This document shows, piece by piece, positions 9,829 to 21,966 of a stretch of 64,000 nt of DNA. The notes below the pieces were generated by a model. The model saw only the letters and a program-made list of their open reading frames with translations. It was not told the DNA's origin and ran no database searches. The stretch's first letter is position 1. Each line of letters starts with the position of its first letter. A program made the position numbers and the translations under genes. The DNA comes from Patella vulgata (lineage: Eukaryota; Mollusca; Gastropoda; Patellidae). The stretch spans positions 45,788,539-45,852,538 of the forward strand of contig NC_065883.2 in NCBI RefSeq assembly GCF_932274485.2, read 5' to 3'.

Positions 9829-12800
9829 TTCAAATTAGAGATTATATTCTGGAACTGTCGTAGCTTCCTAAGGCATATCGATAATACGGAAGTTATTAAT
9901 CTTATATCCTCATCTGGAATCATTGAAATCAGTGAATCTTGGATTTATGACACTTGTTGTTTAGAACTTGAGAATGTTGTGGACTCGCACATATTTTATC
10001 AATGTTGTCTTGAGAAAGGAAAACATGGAGGAATATTGGTGTTTGTGGCCAAATGTCTTGCTTCAGGTATACGACGCATATTCAGTGACCTGGATGATAT
10101 GATTGTCTTATTTCTCGACAAAATCTTCTGCAACCTAGATAGTGACGTTGTTCTTATATGTGTGTATATATCCCCCGAGAACTCTGAATATTATAATGGG
10201 CGAGAACAGGATACAATGAGTGTGTTAAAAGATGTACTTATAGAAATTCGTACTTATTATGGACTTGTAGATATTATATTGGCCGGTGATTTCAACGGTA
10301 GGACGGGCGATCTAGAAGATTATGTGGAGAATGATAGTTTACGTTATATCCAAGATGTAGAAATATACGAACCAAATATTTTTAACATTCGTAGACACAA
10401 TCTTGATAAAGAGATTAATAATTATGGACGCCAATTGATAGATTTAATGAAGACGTATGGAATCCATCTATTAAATGGCAGGTTCCCTGGTGATAGAGAA
10501 GGGAATTATACATGCTTCGCAAATAGAGGTAAGAGTGCTGTAGACTACATTGCCATATCAACATCTTTATTCCAATATATTGCAGATTTCTCTGTTCTCA
10601 ATTTAGATAGGTCTGATCACTTTCCTATCAAATGTATTATTAATCTAAACACATCGAACAAGGCTCAACGTATAGAATGTGATACAGACAATTATACGTG
10701 TTTACAATATCGCAAAATAAATTGGAATACAATTAACCAGAAAAGATATATAGACCTGTTCAAGGATGATTATTCAACTGAACAGTTTAAGAAAATACAC
10801 AGTGACACGTCTTTAAGTGTAGACTCAGTTGTACATATTCTCAACGATATTATTTACAGAGCGACAGAGACACATATGCTTAGAAAGAGAACTATCAGAT
10901 ATCAACAATCAGAACAACCTGCATGGTTTGATCAGGAATGTAAAAAGCTGAAACAAAATAAGTATGATTCAATAAATATTTTTCGAAGAACTAATCTAAA
11001 ATCGGACCTGGATGTATATTTTGGATTGCGTGCGAAATTTAAAAGTGTATGCGATAACAAAAAACAATTACACGCCCTTCAACTACAAAGTTCGATCGCA
11101 TCGAGTATTGGAGACCCATGTAGGTTTTGGCGAAATATTAAACGTGTTGTTAATCTACATCCAAATCCCCCTCCTATTAAAGCAGACCACTGGTTAGAAT
11201 ATTTTAGGAGATTTTTCTATTGCGACTCTGAACCCGAAAATCAAGGTATTTCAAATGTAGTTTCAACCCATGGTGTGCAAATGTGAGGACTGTGACTCAT
11301 CTATGCCTGAAGAACTTAACATCCCAATAAATGACAGTGAAATAAATGTTTGTCTTTCAGATATGAAAAGCGGAAAACCGTCTGACATTGATGGAATATG
11401 CATTGAATTGATCAAAGAAGCAAGAATAATACTTGTCCCAATTCTTAATATAATCTTTAATAAAATTTTCGATTTAGGCACATTTCCAGCAGAATGGGGT
11501 ACCGCGATGATCTGTATATAAGAAAGGACAAAGGAACTGTGTTGAGAATTACAGGGGCATATCATTACTACCAGTAATTAGTAAACTATTCACAAAAGTC
11601 CTGAATAAGAGACCCAGCAATTGGTGTGATGACCTCAATAAGATTTCAGAAAACCAGGCGGGTTTCAGAAAGAGATACAGAACCATTGACCACATATTTA
11701 GTCTACAGGGACTTGTGAGCAAATACTTTTCCAAAAAAGGCGGCCGCTTGTACTGCCTATTTATTGACTTCCGTTGGGCATTTGATTGTGTCAGACATGA
11801 ATATCTGTGGTCTTGTCTAATAAACTGTGGTATTCTGAATATATTAAGGAATATATACCATAACTGCAAATCGTGTATAAAAACAGAACATGGTGTAACT
11901 GAAACCTTTCCGTGCTGCATAGGTACTCGACAAGGGTGTATTTTAAGCCCGGTAATGTTCTCACTGTTCATAGACCAATTTGTATCCGAATTAGAAAACC
12001 TAGGCTGCCAGGGTGTGTTCGTCTCTGAAAATTATGACAACGTTTTCTCACTTTTGTTTGCAGACGATATAAGTAATATTGCTGATACAGCAGGTAATCT
12101 CCAGAAACAATTAAATAGTGTAGAACTATTTTGTAGTAAATTTGGCATGTCTGTTAACAAAAGTAAAACAAAGGTAATGGTTTTCAGAAACGGGGGTCCG
12201 CTAAGAAGATATGAAAAATGGTCGTTTTCTGGAGATCCTATTGAATATGTCAATAATTATAAATACCTGGGTTTGGTGTTTACATCCAAGTTAGTCTGGA
12301 CCAAAGCACTAGATACACTTAAATCCCAAACAAACAAAGCGCTTTCTATAGTCAAATGTCTGAGCAGGAAAATGAATGGTATCACGATTAATACAGCTTT
12401 AGAAATATTTTATAAAATGATGATCACCAATCTTGACGTACGGGTCTGAAATCTGGGGCCACAGTTATCAACAAAACATAGAGAATGTTCAAATAAATTA
12501 CTTAAAGTATATTTTAAAATTGCCAAAGTATGCATGCAATGCGGTCCTTGGGGAAAGTGGGCGAAAACCACTATTCTGTACATATAGTATTAAATGTATT
12601 AAATATTGGGCTTGTCTAGCCTATTAGAAAGGAATGAGTGCAGATTACCAAAACATGTTTATATAATGTTATATCGGCTAGATAAAAGTGGTAGATGTAA
12701 TTGGGCTACACATGTTAAGAATCTTTTATTTCGATACGGCTTTGGGTATGTCTGGATAAACCAATCTGTTGGTAACAAAGAATATTTTATTAGTCTATTT

Positions 12801-13262
12801 AAACAGAGAATAAGTGACTGTTGTACCCAAGAATGGCGTATTAATGTACAAAATAACTCTCTACTTGATAACTATTATGTATATAAGACAATTCTAGAAG
12901 TAGAAAGGTATCTACACAACTATGACAAATTCAGTCAAGCCTTATGCAAATTTAGATGCTCAGCACAAGATCTCCTGTGTATTAGAGGCAAGTGGGTAGG
13001 TCTGACTGAGAAAGATAGGACATGTAAGTCATGTGACATGAACCAAATTGAAAACGAATCACATTTTATGTCCAGCTGTCCCCTATACAGTAACCTTAGA
13101 TCTACTTTTATCAACAAACATCTAAAAGCAACCTCACAACAAAACCTTGGGATTCTTATGTCAACTAAATCCATGACAGTTTTGAGAGATGTTGCAAAGT
13201 TTATCTATTTTGCCTCCAGAAAGAAAAAGGCCACCCAATGCAGTCACATTGTCCCTGTATAG
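9829..13262 (+). pseudogene. LINE ORF2: AP endonuclease and reverse transcriptase
   Basis: The endonuclease part shows 'IIFWNCRSF', 'ISESWI', 'LAGDFNGRTGD', 'SAVDYIA' and 'DRSDHFPI', the successive active-site motifs of APE-type LINE nucleases. The reverse transcriptase shows 'KSGKPSDIDGICIELIK', 'NYRGISLLPVISKLF', 'QAGFRK', 'LFIDFRWAFD', 'RQGCILSPVMFSLF' and the catalytic 'LLFADD'. The C-terminus carries a zinc-binding 'CKSCDMNQIENESHFMSSCP'. The enzyme nicks genomic DNA and copies the LINE RNA onto it. Frames change near 11280, 11520, 12445 and 12620, so it is inactive. All main motifs survive. Confidence 0.88.
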
Positions 13263-13535
13263 TATACACTCTAAACCTGAATTACTGCAAATACGTATCA
13301 TATTGCACGTTTCCTTTTATATTTTCACTTTACCTCGAAGAATTGATTGATATTTTATTATATTAATATCTTTAATTATTAAGACATACCTAGTATAGTA
13401 ACTCATTATATCAAAGTTTATGACAATTGTGCACATTGTATGTATGTTCTATTGGTCTCTGACCTTGAAAACGTAATAAAACAGTCTATTATTATTATTT
13501 TCAGGTACCGTGACGTTATCAAAATATGAGTCCCT

Positions 13536-13908
13536 TAGTCCATGTGACAGACAGATTTTCATTACCAATTTGATGAATAGATTTAACCATGATTTTCAGT
13601 TAGCCTGGTGTCCAAAGTGTTTAAAATTGTTGATGGACCTCCGGGTCACTTTGCCAAATGTCAGTTTGGCGCCATCTTTAAAAATGGCTGCCATTTTTTG
13701 TTTGAAATGGTGCAAGTCAGGGAAATCCTCATAACTCCGCAACCGATTCGCCTATTGATATGGAATATGGCTCAAAATGTTCATAAAACAATTCTACATC
13801 TGTTGGTATATGATACATGTTGTTGAATAAATCATTTTTTTTTCAAAATCAACAGATTATTTTAAAAATACAGCGTTTTTGGTATGTTTTTTTCAATATT
13901 TATTCTTT
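13536..13908 (+). repeat. Left long terminal inverted repeat
   Basis: It pairs with 16984-17345 as an inverted repeat with a few small gaps. The two arms have diverged by several percent, so the element has not moved recently. Confidence 0.85.
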
Positions 13909-14059
13909 AACTACAAAATCATGTTCTGACACATATAAACCGAATTATCTATTTGGTCAACTAAAGTGATTTACTAGACACCAGCAACAACCCTTACATT
14001 GAAATAATTGACTTTATTTGATTCCATTTTGCGGCTTGTGTATTTATCCTACTTTACAC

Positions 14060-16677
14060 GAAATTTAGCCTTGGTCATGTACTGTCACTGTCACCAATAT
14101 CATCTGACTGCACCCCATTTTCATCCTGCATGTTTCTACAGTTTCTGAACGGAAAACCACCATTTAGAAAGTGAGCATGGAGGTCTGGACATGTCTCCTC
14201 TAATCTTGTCATCTGTGCATAGTATACGGTATACTGGTAAGTAACGAGCGTAGTTCGTCTTGTCTAATCATGTTTCTAACACTGGATAAATGTAGGTACC
14301 AGTCACCTTCACGATCTGCGCGAATGAGCCCCACCAGTATATCAACCATGTCAAGATACATCATCCAAAAGGCTGCCAAATGTCCACTGTCATGCCGCAA
14401 AACATCCAGGTAGCAACCTAGTAGATGGAGTATCTTCTGGCAAGAGTCGTTATTCGTAGTACATTTCATGCATAGCCATCACAACACACAATGTTACCTC
14501 TAGGTGTGGCAGGTCGTATTTGTCTAACCATTCAACAAATCCCTTCCATACAAGTCTCATCAGCGCTTCGTAAGTTAGTTTGTGCAGACTAACAACTCTA
14601 TTATACTGCTTTCCATCTAAAACTTTATTTATTGAACCCTCGGCTATTACCCGAGCTTCGACCGCTAGGTCCCGAAGTCCGGCATCTCTGAATAATTTCC
14701 CAATAATTGACATCATATTTCAAATAACGTGGAAATTACCAATCATCAGGAGTATATTCTCATATTTAATTTGTTGTTTCCAGGCCACCTCCGTTGCCTT
14801 AGCATACAGAGCCTGGTCCATAACAACAGCAATCTTGTTCAGGCCTAGTTGCTCTTGAATGGAAACAGACTGCGAAAGGATCTCTTGAACAGTCTTTAGT
14901 TCTGTCGCTGGCGAATTGATTGTGGGCAAGTACCCAACCTTGTCAGGCTTTACGGCTATATTGTCTCTCGTTTTGATATTGAATCCAGTCCAAGAGCTGT
15001 TTGGTTGACAGTGTTATGCAGTCTGGTGATTATCCATAGGAAATTTTTCTGCGTCGCCCTCTTGGATGCATCAGACAGGCGTACTGACAGGTTGGCAGAC
15101 ATCAGCACTGGAGGACCTGTCCTTTTGGTTGAAATATAAATGGGTAGTTGTTGCTCAGATAGTTCCAAAGAATACCGTTTCTTCTTTTTGTTGACAGTTG
15201 ATTTTCTCTCTGGTGCACAGGAGAGAGTTTGTGGTTGAATAAGAACACCATTAACACGATGCGATGTGCCTCCACCACTTAGTGTTTCCTCCTGCCTGTC
15301 AATGTTGTCAAAGGCGAGGACAGTTGGGATGCATGTATGTGCCCATGAGGAAAGTGCGGGTTTGTTTTCATCTATACTGCTAATCTTTTCCACACATAAG
15401 ACTGTATCTATCTCCTGTAATCATGTATAAGAACATGTGTGACCAAGGCGGTTCAATATCTTAATGAGTTCAACATTTCCGGTCAAAGCCTTGATAGCCC
15501 ATGGAAGGAGGATATGCTTCGGAGTTAGAACACGAGCATTTGTAACTGCACTAACGATGTCTTGACCGAAAGATAGTGTCAGCCGGTGGGCTTTATCAGA
15601 GGTAACAGTCTGATTACCACCAATAAGCACGTTTAAGAACAGTTCAAGACAATCAGGAAGTTGAACATGGTCTTCAGTCAACTCCTGTGGACAAGGCGGC
15701 CTGGCATGAACTTTTACACATTCTGAAATTTTATCTCGTATTATTTGAGCAACCTGAACAATCAGTTGTTCAAATTGTTGACTGTGTTTGTATGTTTCAA
15801 GTTTGTCCTTCACATTTATATAGTCACAAGCAATGGCATCTGCTGAAAGGTAGTTTGGTATAACGTAAACATGGTTACTAGTACCAGTGGAGAAGAAGTG
15901 CAAAGTGTCACCAAATTCAGGCTCAATGTTTCTACGGATATGAGTTTTAGTTGATGGTTTAATTTCATCTATGCCTTCATCCTGTAACAGGGAAACTAGC
16001 TTTGAAGTAACGTCTCCCAGTGGGACAATACGAGGGTTTGAAAACAGATTGAGGCGGATATACCTGTACAACATTTGCAAAGCTTTAGCCTCTGCAATTT
16101 TATAGCTGCTACTATATCTCTCGAGGTAATTGCTAACATCTTTTTGTCATTTTTTTTCGGTTGCGACAGCTCAAATTGTCGCGACAGCTCGAAGTGTCAT
16201 GTCAGGCCGGAGTTCTATTGCTTGAATCAACGATTCTCGAGTTGATATACCTTTTAAACATTTGTTTCTGCATTCACAGAAGACACATACTCTATCATAT
16301 ACACAAGTGGTTTCTGATGTGCCTTGACGTTATGATTTCCTTTGTGTTGCAGATTCTTTTCCCTCGTCATCAGCGAGCTTCTTGAATCTTAACAGTTCTT
16401 TCTTGTGAGTGAACCTTGATCTGCATTCACGTTGGTAAAACACATTTGGTATATTATTAGTTGGATCGTCTATTTTTAAAGTCAAGATCGGGTCGAATAG
16501 CCTAGTCTTTGCAGAGTCACAGAGTGTATGCCAGGAATCTGCATCTTTTGGTTTAACAAGTTCATCTGATGAAACATGCTCACCACAGATCAAATATGAA
16601 ACCTGGTCAAGTTTCCGCCGTTTAGGAAAATCAGCCATGGTGACGACAGTTTGTTGTCCAGAACAGGATCTTGTCAC
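14060..16677 (-). pseudogene. Large transposase-like protein of an unnamed repetitive family
   Basis: Minus-strand pieces in one order make up a protein of roughly 800 residues. The N-terminus has zinc-finger-like Cys/His ('SYLICGEHVSS', 'PNVFYQRECRSRFTHK'). A middle domain has 'LSFGQDIVSAVTNAR' and 'LLPWAIKALTGNVELIK'. A probable catalytic core follows with 'TVLAFDNIDRQEETLSGG', 'KIAVVMDQALYAKA', 'LLMIGNFHVI', 'AEGSINKVLDGKQYNR' and 'AFWMMYLDMVDILVGLIRA'. Proteins with these motifs recur in many invertebrate genomes as uncharacterised repeats (recalled, not searched). The acidic residues in 'AFDNID' and 'VVMDQA' could be RNase-H-fold catalytic positions; that is inference. Stops or frame changes near 16330-16080, 15420, 14950, 14720 and 14460 make it dead. 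Confidence 0.65.
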
Positions 16678-16983
16678 AGCAAATTGAAAAATTCAATTGG
16701 TTCGTTTCTAGTTAGTGCATTGCTAGTTGTGATGTCATAATAGATTATGATGTCATAGTTTGCTTCAGGTGCCTATGACTACATAGAAACATACCCTAGG
16801 AACGCGGCATCTGCATGAAAATCTCAACTTTACTTGAATTCTCCATGAGAGGAACTAAATATGGTGGAAATTCACAGATTGGGTTGTTCATCATTGATTG
16901 AAAGTCTACTCAAGACTTAAGTGTTAAGTTTGCGGCCACCGCTGTACAGAGAGCGCTACTGAGCTTATACATTGTAACTTATA

Positions 16984-17345
16984 AAATAAATATTGAAAAA
17001 AAATATAAAAAACGCTGTATTTTTAGAATAATCTGTTGATTTGGAAAAAAATCTGATTTATTCAACAACATGTGTAGAATTGTTTTATGAACATTTTGAA
17101 CCATATTCCATATCATTAGGCGAATCGGTTGCGAGTTATGAGGATTGCCCTGACTTGCACCATTTCAAACAAAAAATGGCGCCCATTTTTAAAGATGGCC
17201 GCCAAACTGACATTTGGCAAAGTGACCCGGAAGTCCAACAACCCATTTTAAACACTTTGGACACCAGGCTAACTGAATATCATGGTTAAATCTATTCATC
17301 AAATTGGTAATGATACTCCAAAATCTGAGATCTATCACATGGTCT
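16984..17345 (-). repeat. Right long terminal inverted repeat
   Basis: Reverse complement of the left arm at 13536-13908. The match reaches into AATAAATATTGAAAAAA on the inner side and the CCATGTGA motif on the outer side. Confidence 0.85.
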
Positions 17346-18600
17346 ACCTATAGAAATGTCAATTTCATAGTCAAGAAATGCTTAGTTCACTTTCGTGCAT
17401 TTTGGCTTTGATGTAAATATCAACATTATTCAGAGGATACTCAATGGCAGAATCGAGAATCGTCGTATTTCGGCTCGTTGGTCGTTCTCATTTTTTCGAC
17501 CCATGATGATAAGAGAATTTCAAACAATAATATCCAAGATGCATTGCTTACTTTGCATGCCGTTTGAAGAAAAGACAGTAAACGGAATTCATCTATCAAT
17601 AAAATTTAAAGCCTATAGATTATTTTTTTAAAGATGATATGAGATATCAAATAATCACCACTAGGATTAATTATTCGAAGTAAATAATGAGTTGTCGACG
17701 ACTTTATCATTGACCCGTGACAGTTGATTAGTAATAGTATTACTCAATGACACAAACCCGCTTGTCAATTAATTTACATAATCAGCCACGTGGTTTCGAT
17801 TAATACTCAACGGCAATCTATATACGATCAGAATTTTTTTTTTTTCTGCCACTTATCAGAGTGAATCGCATGTAGGTACCCAAAAACATTATCGCCCAAA
17901 CCAAATATTTATCGATAATGCCTTACACGCGGTGTCTCGGCCAATCAGCAAACGAGTTGTGTAGACAGCATGGTAACAGACGGAGTTTATTTATATTTTG
18001 TAGGGGTTTTAAAACTCGATTGTATCCGTTCAAAATCAATTCATCGACAATATTTTCATCATATTTGTAAACTAGAGATGCCCCGCTTTACAACGATGCC
18101 AATTATTATGCAAGAAGAATGACCGGTCGTCCCGCTGCGATCGAAGAAAAATAACTAATTTCGCCGAGAATTTTAAGAAATAGGACAGATTTAAGAATAC
18201 GGTACTCTTACAAAACGTTCAAATACAGGTATTTTAGAATGTTTTATTGCCATTTTGATCTTTTGTGTCGATAGGCAGTATATTTACAGACTCATTTTTG
18301 TTAAAATCTCAATTTCGATCAAAATCAATATTTTCACGTGCCGGTATTTTGTCTTTATCTTATTATTGAAACAAGATATTTTTATGATATGATTCAACCG
18401 AAAGGTTCTATATATGCAATACAGATAATGAATATCTACATACATGTTAAACCAACTGTATCTATTCATTCTACGCCTTACGTCGAGCTGAATAAAGTAT
18501 ATGCCTTAATGTCATTAAAACATATATGGGTTGCTAAGAGTGTGTACCTAGAAGTTTCTACACCAAGTCCATTGCATCCAGATATTTAAAGCGTGTTAAT
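17346..18600. other. No gene seen
   Basis: AT-rich, apparently single-copy DNA. Short frames such as the one at 18338-18589 have no recognisable domain and AT-rich, random-looking composition. This may be host intergenic sequence. Confidence 0.5.
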
Positions 18601-18607
18601 AATATAT

Positions 18608-18848
18608 TCAGATTTAATGGATGTATATCTACAGAATGTCAACAAAACACATTTGATTAAAGCAATTTTCTTTAACGAACTAAAGATATCATAAATGGGG
18701 ATGCCTGAGCAGTGGATTCACATAAAAAGCAGATTTGATGGATGTATATCTACAGAATGTCCATTGTCCCAAAAACACATTTGATTAAATACGTTTTCTA
18801 AAACGAACTAAAGATATTATAAATGAGGAGTGGATTCACATCAAAACT
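18608..18848 (+). repeat. Tandem duplication, about 120-bp unit
   Basis: Two units share GATGGATGTATATCTACAG, ACACATTTGATTAAA and CGAACTAAAGATAT at a spacing of about 122 bases. A T-rich tract (18855-18910) follows. Confidence 0.8.
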
Positions 18849-18935
18849 GCTCTTTCTCCTTGTTTTTTTGGGTTTTTCTTTTTTTTTTTTTTTTTCTTTT
18901 TTTTTTCATATTGGCGAATACTCGTTTTTCGATAT

Positions 18936-19470
18936 TCAAACATGCCCGAATCTACCATGTTGTCTAACGTTAACGATAGCATGACGCTCATTTACACACC
19001 CCCAAACGCGAGCACGCCTATCGGAGAAATCCAGAGTAAATCTGGACTCATTTGAGAACATTACACGCGCCCATCGACGATTACCCCAATTTCTACGCTG
19101 AATACACCATTGACGCCTGTTTGCCATGTGTTGGCGAGTTAATGGAGGCACAACACGCGGTGGTCGCGCATGCAAATGGGCTGCATGTAGCCGATTTCTA
19201 ATCGAATTCCTGTAAGTTTACAGAAAGCTGATAGGCCGTTTGCCCTCGATTTCGCAGGACCTGTGTACGAATGTGTCGATCCCGGGCTTGTGTAGTGGCC
19301 CTAGGACGACCTGAACGAGATCTGTCATCGACATTGTTGGTACCGGTTCCACAGTCTGCTGATCACAGACTGTGACACATTAAGCATGTTGGCTACTGCT
19401 CGTTGTGCAGAACCCATTTGAAGCATACCAATAGCACGTAGACGTTCATCATGTTGAAGACGTCTCATTG
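18936..19470 (-). pseudogene. Tc1-like transposase, family 2, truncated
   Basis: On the minus strand it starts MRRLQHDERLRAIGML with a helix-turn-helix ('VANMLNVSQSVISRLW') and a GRPR linker, then continues in another frame with 'RARVMFSNESRFTLDFSDRR'. The first catalytic Asp of the usual FSDES motif is Asn here, and the second Asp and the Glu are missing because of truncation. Confidence 0.85.
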
Positions 19471-19788
19471 CAAATTAAACGTAACACACTAAAACAAAGA
19501 TACGCTAAACAGTAAATTTTATGCAAGAACCGATAGAAAAGCAAACACGGATCGGATAAACCAGCACACACCAGTTTTCATCAATCCTTTCTTGAAGTGT
19601 CAAATTTGACAATGAACCCCTCCCACGTGTATGGCGCTATTGCGTGTCGCACGTGTAGCTCAGTGGTTCTGTTGGGGTGATAAGTTCATCATCGGTGAAC
19701 ATACTCCCAAAGCATGCCATGACTACTTATGATTTCACAACCTGCATCGGTATTTGCATTTCAATATCCCCTCCTTTTTTGAAAAGTA
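18936..19788 (-). mobile_element. Tc1-like transposon, family 2, 5' half only
   Basis: The 5' terminal repeat is present at 19770-19788 (minus strand: TACTTTTCAAAAAAGGAGG), followed by the family leader and the first 60% of the transposase gene. It stops at a poly-T region, so the 3' half is lost. It sits in LINE sequence (19791 onward) at a TA. Confidence 0.85.
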
Positions 19789-19790
19789 TA

Positions 19791-20045
19791 TTTCAAGAAG
19801 TTGGTAAACTGAAGAGTGTTGTCGTCTGGGCCAAGTTTGCAAGCCGTATAGAAGGCCTTTGGACTGAAAGAAATTGTATAGATGTTTGAATATTATACGT
19901 TCGAGGAGTTTACTAATTAATCCATTGCTTTAACTGTAATATCTTAGCCTATTATTTAGCATAGTCTCAAGTGTTTTGTACAACGTAGAGGTCAAGCTTA
20001 TCGGCCTGTAAGAACCGGTTTCACTTTTATCTTTTAATGGTTTAA
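19791..20045 (-). pseudogene. LINE reverse transcriptase fragments
   Basis: Minus-strand frames read 'TGSYRPISLTSTLYKTLE' and 'LNNRLRYY' (like the I-type LINE at 27990-28070), then 'LLERIIFKHLYNFFQSKGLL' and 'TLQFTNFLKY', the next RT segment of a different LINE. It ends at the TA where the Tc1 element begins. The two segments carry equivalent RT motifs, so this is a junction of two LINE families rather than one gene. Confidence 0.65.
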
Positions 20046-20049
20046 TTAA

Positions 20050-21420
20050 TACCGGAAAATACCCTAAATAGGTAACCCGGAGACTCACACCCTAAATGGG
20101 TAACCATGAGCCTGATCCTCACGGTTTGGGTTAGGGTTAGTTCCCGGTTTATAGTATTGCCTTTCTCCGGGTTACCTATTTAGGGTGTTTTCCGGGCCAT
20201 ACTATATACCTGAAAACACCGGAAAACAACCGGAAAACACCATTTTATACTGAATACCGAAATACCGGAAAAACACTAAATACCGGAAAACATCCTAAAT
20301 ACCGGAAAACACCCTAAATAGGTAACCCGGAGTCTTGTGCGGTTTTGGACCAAGTGAGCGCCGATGAAGGAAGGTCAAGGTCATTACGATGTTCGTTTTA
20401 CAAATAGCCCCCCCCCCCCCCAAAAAAAAAAATAAAAAATCCCATTTTTTTTTTCCAAAATTTTGTTGATGCCTATTATGTTTTGAATGTTTTAAAAGAC
20501 GCAATCAGTCTACCTCCATCATTGACCATATTTTATTTTGTATTTTAATTTTCAGTAAATTTCAGTTGATTTCAGTGTTTCAGTATTTCAGTAACCCTAT
20601 TTAGTAGTCCTCGTGTGTGGTTTTGGACCAGGTGAGCGCTGATGAAATAAATTCATTAACATACAAGCGAGCGATCGCCTACAGTCAAAGAAAAATTTCT
20701 TTTCAGATTTTTTTTAACAATTTCTTCCCCCAAATTTCTATCAAAAAAAAATTCAAATTTTTTTTCCAGTATTTTTTATCTGTAAAATTATTTTATACGG
20801 AATGTTTTTTTGTAAAACCAATTTTTCGGAAAAATTCGAATTTTTTTTTTTTGTGACAGACAATTTTTTTCGTCCAAAAAATTTTGGAGAAAAAAAAATC
20901 GGAAATTTTTTTTGGGGGTGGGGGGCTATTTGTAAAATGAACATGGTAATGACCTTGACCTTCCTTCATCGGCGCTCACTTGGTGCAAAACCGCACACAG
21001 AGGACCAGGCTCCGGCTTACCTATTTAGGTTGTTTTCCGGTATTTAGGGTGTTTTCCGGTATTTAGTGTTTTTCCGGTCTTTTCCGGTATTCAGTATAAA
21101 ATGGTGTTTTCCGGTTGTTTTCCGGTTGTTTTTCTGTGTTTTCCGGTGGGGGGCTATTTGTAAAACGAACATGGTAATGACCTTAACCTTCCTTCATCGG
21201 CGCTCACTTGGTCCAAAACCGCACACAGAGGACCAAAATGTTTTTTTCCGGTTGTTTTCCGGTTGTTTTTCTGTGTTTTCCGGTATATAGTATTGCCGGT
21301 GTTTTCCGATATTTAGTGTGTTTCCCGGTATTTAGTGTTTTTCCGGTGATTTCCGGTATTCAGTATAACATGTTTTTTTCCGGTGTTTTCCGGTATATAG
21401 TATAGCCCAGGGCAAGTTAC
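20050..21420. repeat. Fold-back region built on CCGGAAAACACC repeats
   Basis: The left arm (20050-20415) has ACCCTAAATAGGTAACCCGG, several CCGGAAAACACC copies, TTTTGGACCAAGTGAGCGCC and ends at a C tract. The right side holds the inverse sequence twice (20920-21130 and 21147-21400), with GGCGCTCACTTGGT and TTTTCCGGTATTTAG. Poly-T/poly-A-rich spacers lie between. Such an array could form long hairpins. Pieces of the same sequence occur at 59775-59815 and 60700-60725. It has no coding content. Confidence 0.7.
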
Positions 21421-21490
21421 TGGCTTTATGTTAATCTACTAGGTTACGCGTTGATTTATTTCAATGAAATTCCGACATTCGTTTTAAAAA

Positions 21491-21966
21491 TTTTTCACTG
21501 TGATTTTTAGCACTGCTGCCATCAGCAAACGTAGAGGAATGTTTCTAGAAAAACATTTACCTCTTATTGCGTGTATTTTTTCCAGACATCTGAAATTTTA
21601 GTTTTATCATTAGTACTTTTGCCTCTTAAACGACCTGTCTGGCGTTTGCATCGCATTGCTTATACAAAGATTGATTCTCTGCGGACCATACTCGAAATAG
21701 TTTTTTAAGTGATTTTTTTCCCGAAGAATTTTTCACTGTGATTTTTAGCGCTGCTGCCAGCAGCAAACGTACAGGAATGTTTCTAGAAAAACATTTAACG
21801 CTTATTGCGTGTATTTTTTCCAGACATCTGAAATTTTAGTTTTATCATTAGTACTTTTGCCTCTTAAACGACCTGTCTGGCGTTTGCATCGCATTGCTTA
21901 TGCAAAGATTGATTCTCTGCGGACCATACTCGAAATAGTTTTTTAAGTGATTTTTTCTTCGAATTG
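21491..21966 (+). repeat. Tandem duplication, 238-bp unit, two near-identical copies
   Basis: TTTTTCACTGTGATTTTTAG occurs at 21491 and 21729, and the rest of the unit, including CGACCTGTCTGGCGTTTGC and CTGCGGACCATACTCG, repeats with only a few differences. The high identity indicates a recent duplication. Confidence 0.9.

Larger units (their letters stand above)
8941..13499 (+). mobile_element. CR1-group LINE, nearly full length but mutated
   Basis: ORF1 (coiled coil plus RNA-binding fold), an AP-type endonuclease, a reverse transcriptase and a C-terminal CCHC motif follow each other in the order of a CR1/L2-type LINE, and the 3' end runs into ATT repeats (13489-13499), the usual 3' tail of this group. 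Only a few frame breaks are visible, so the copy is not very old. The exact 5' end and target duplication were not found. The next element's inverted repeat begins about 37 bases after the tail. Confidence 0.85.
13536..17345. mobile_element. DNA transposon with about 370-bp terminal inverted repeats
   Basis: The left end (13536-13908) and the reverse complement of the right end (16984-17345) match over nearly their whole length, including 'TTTGATGAATAGATTTAACC', 'CTGGTGTCCAAAGTG', 'TTGCCAAATGTCAGTTTGG' and 'AAAATACAGCG'. Between them lies one large minus-strand gene remnant. Both outer ends start AGWCCATGTGA. I could not see a clear target duplication. Long inverted repeats around a single transposase-like gene are the form of a cut-and-paste transposon. 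I could not name its superfamily. Confidence 0.75.

Noticed and set aside
17346-18600. Possible host gene (frame 18338-18589)
   Set aside because: The frame is AT-rich with no recognisable domain, no neighbouring exons and no promoter evidence.
20617-21405. Several overlapping Phe-rich frames
   Set aside because: They come from T-rich and TTTTCCGG repeats of the fold-back region, with no domain and no start context.
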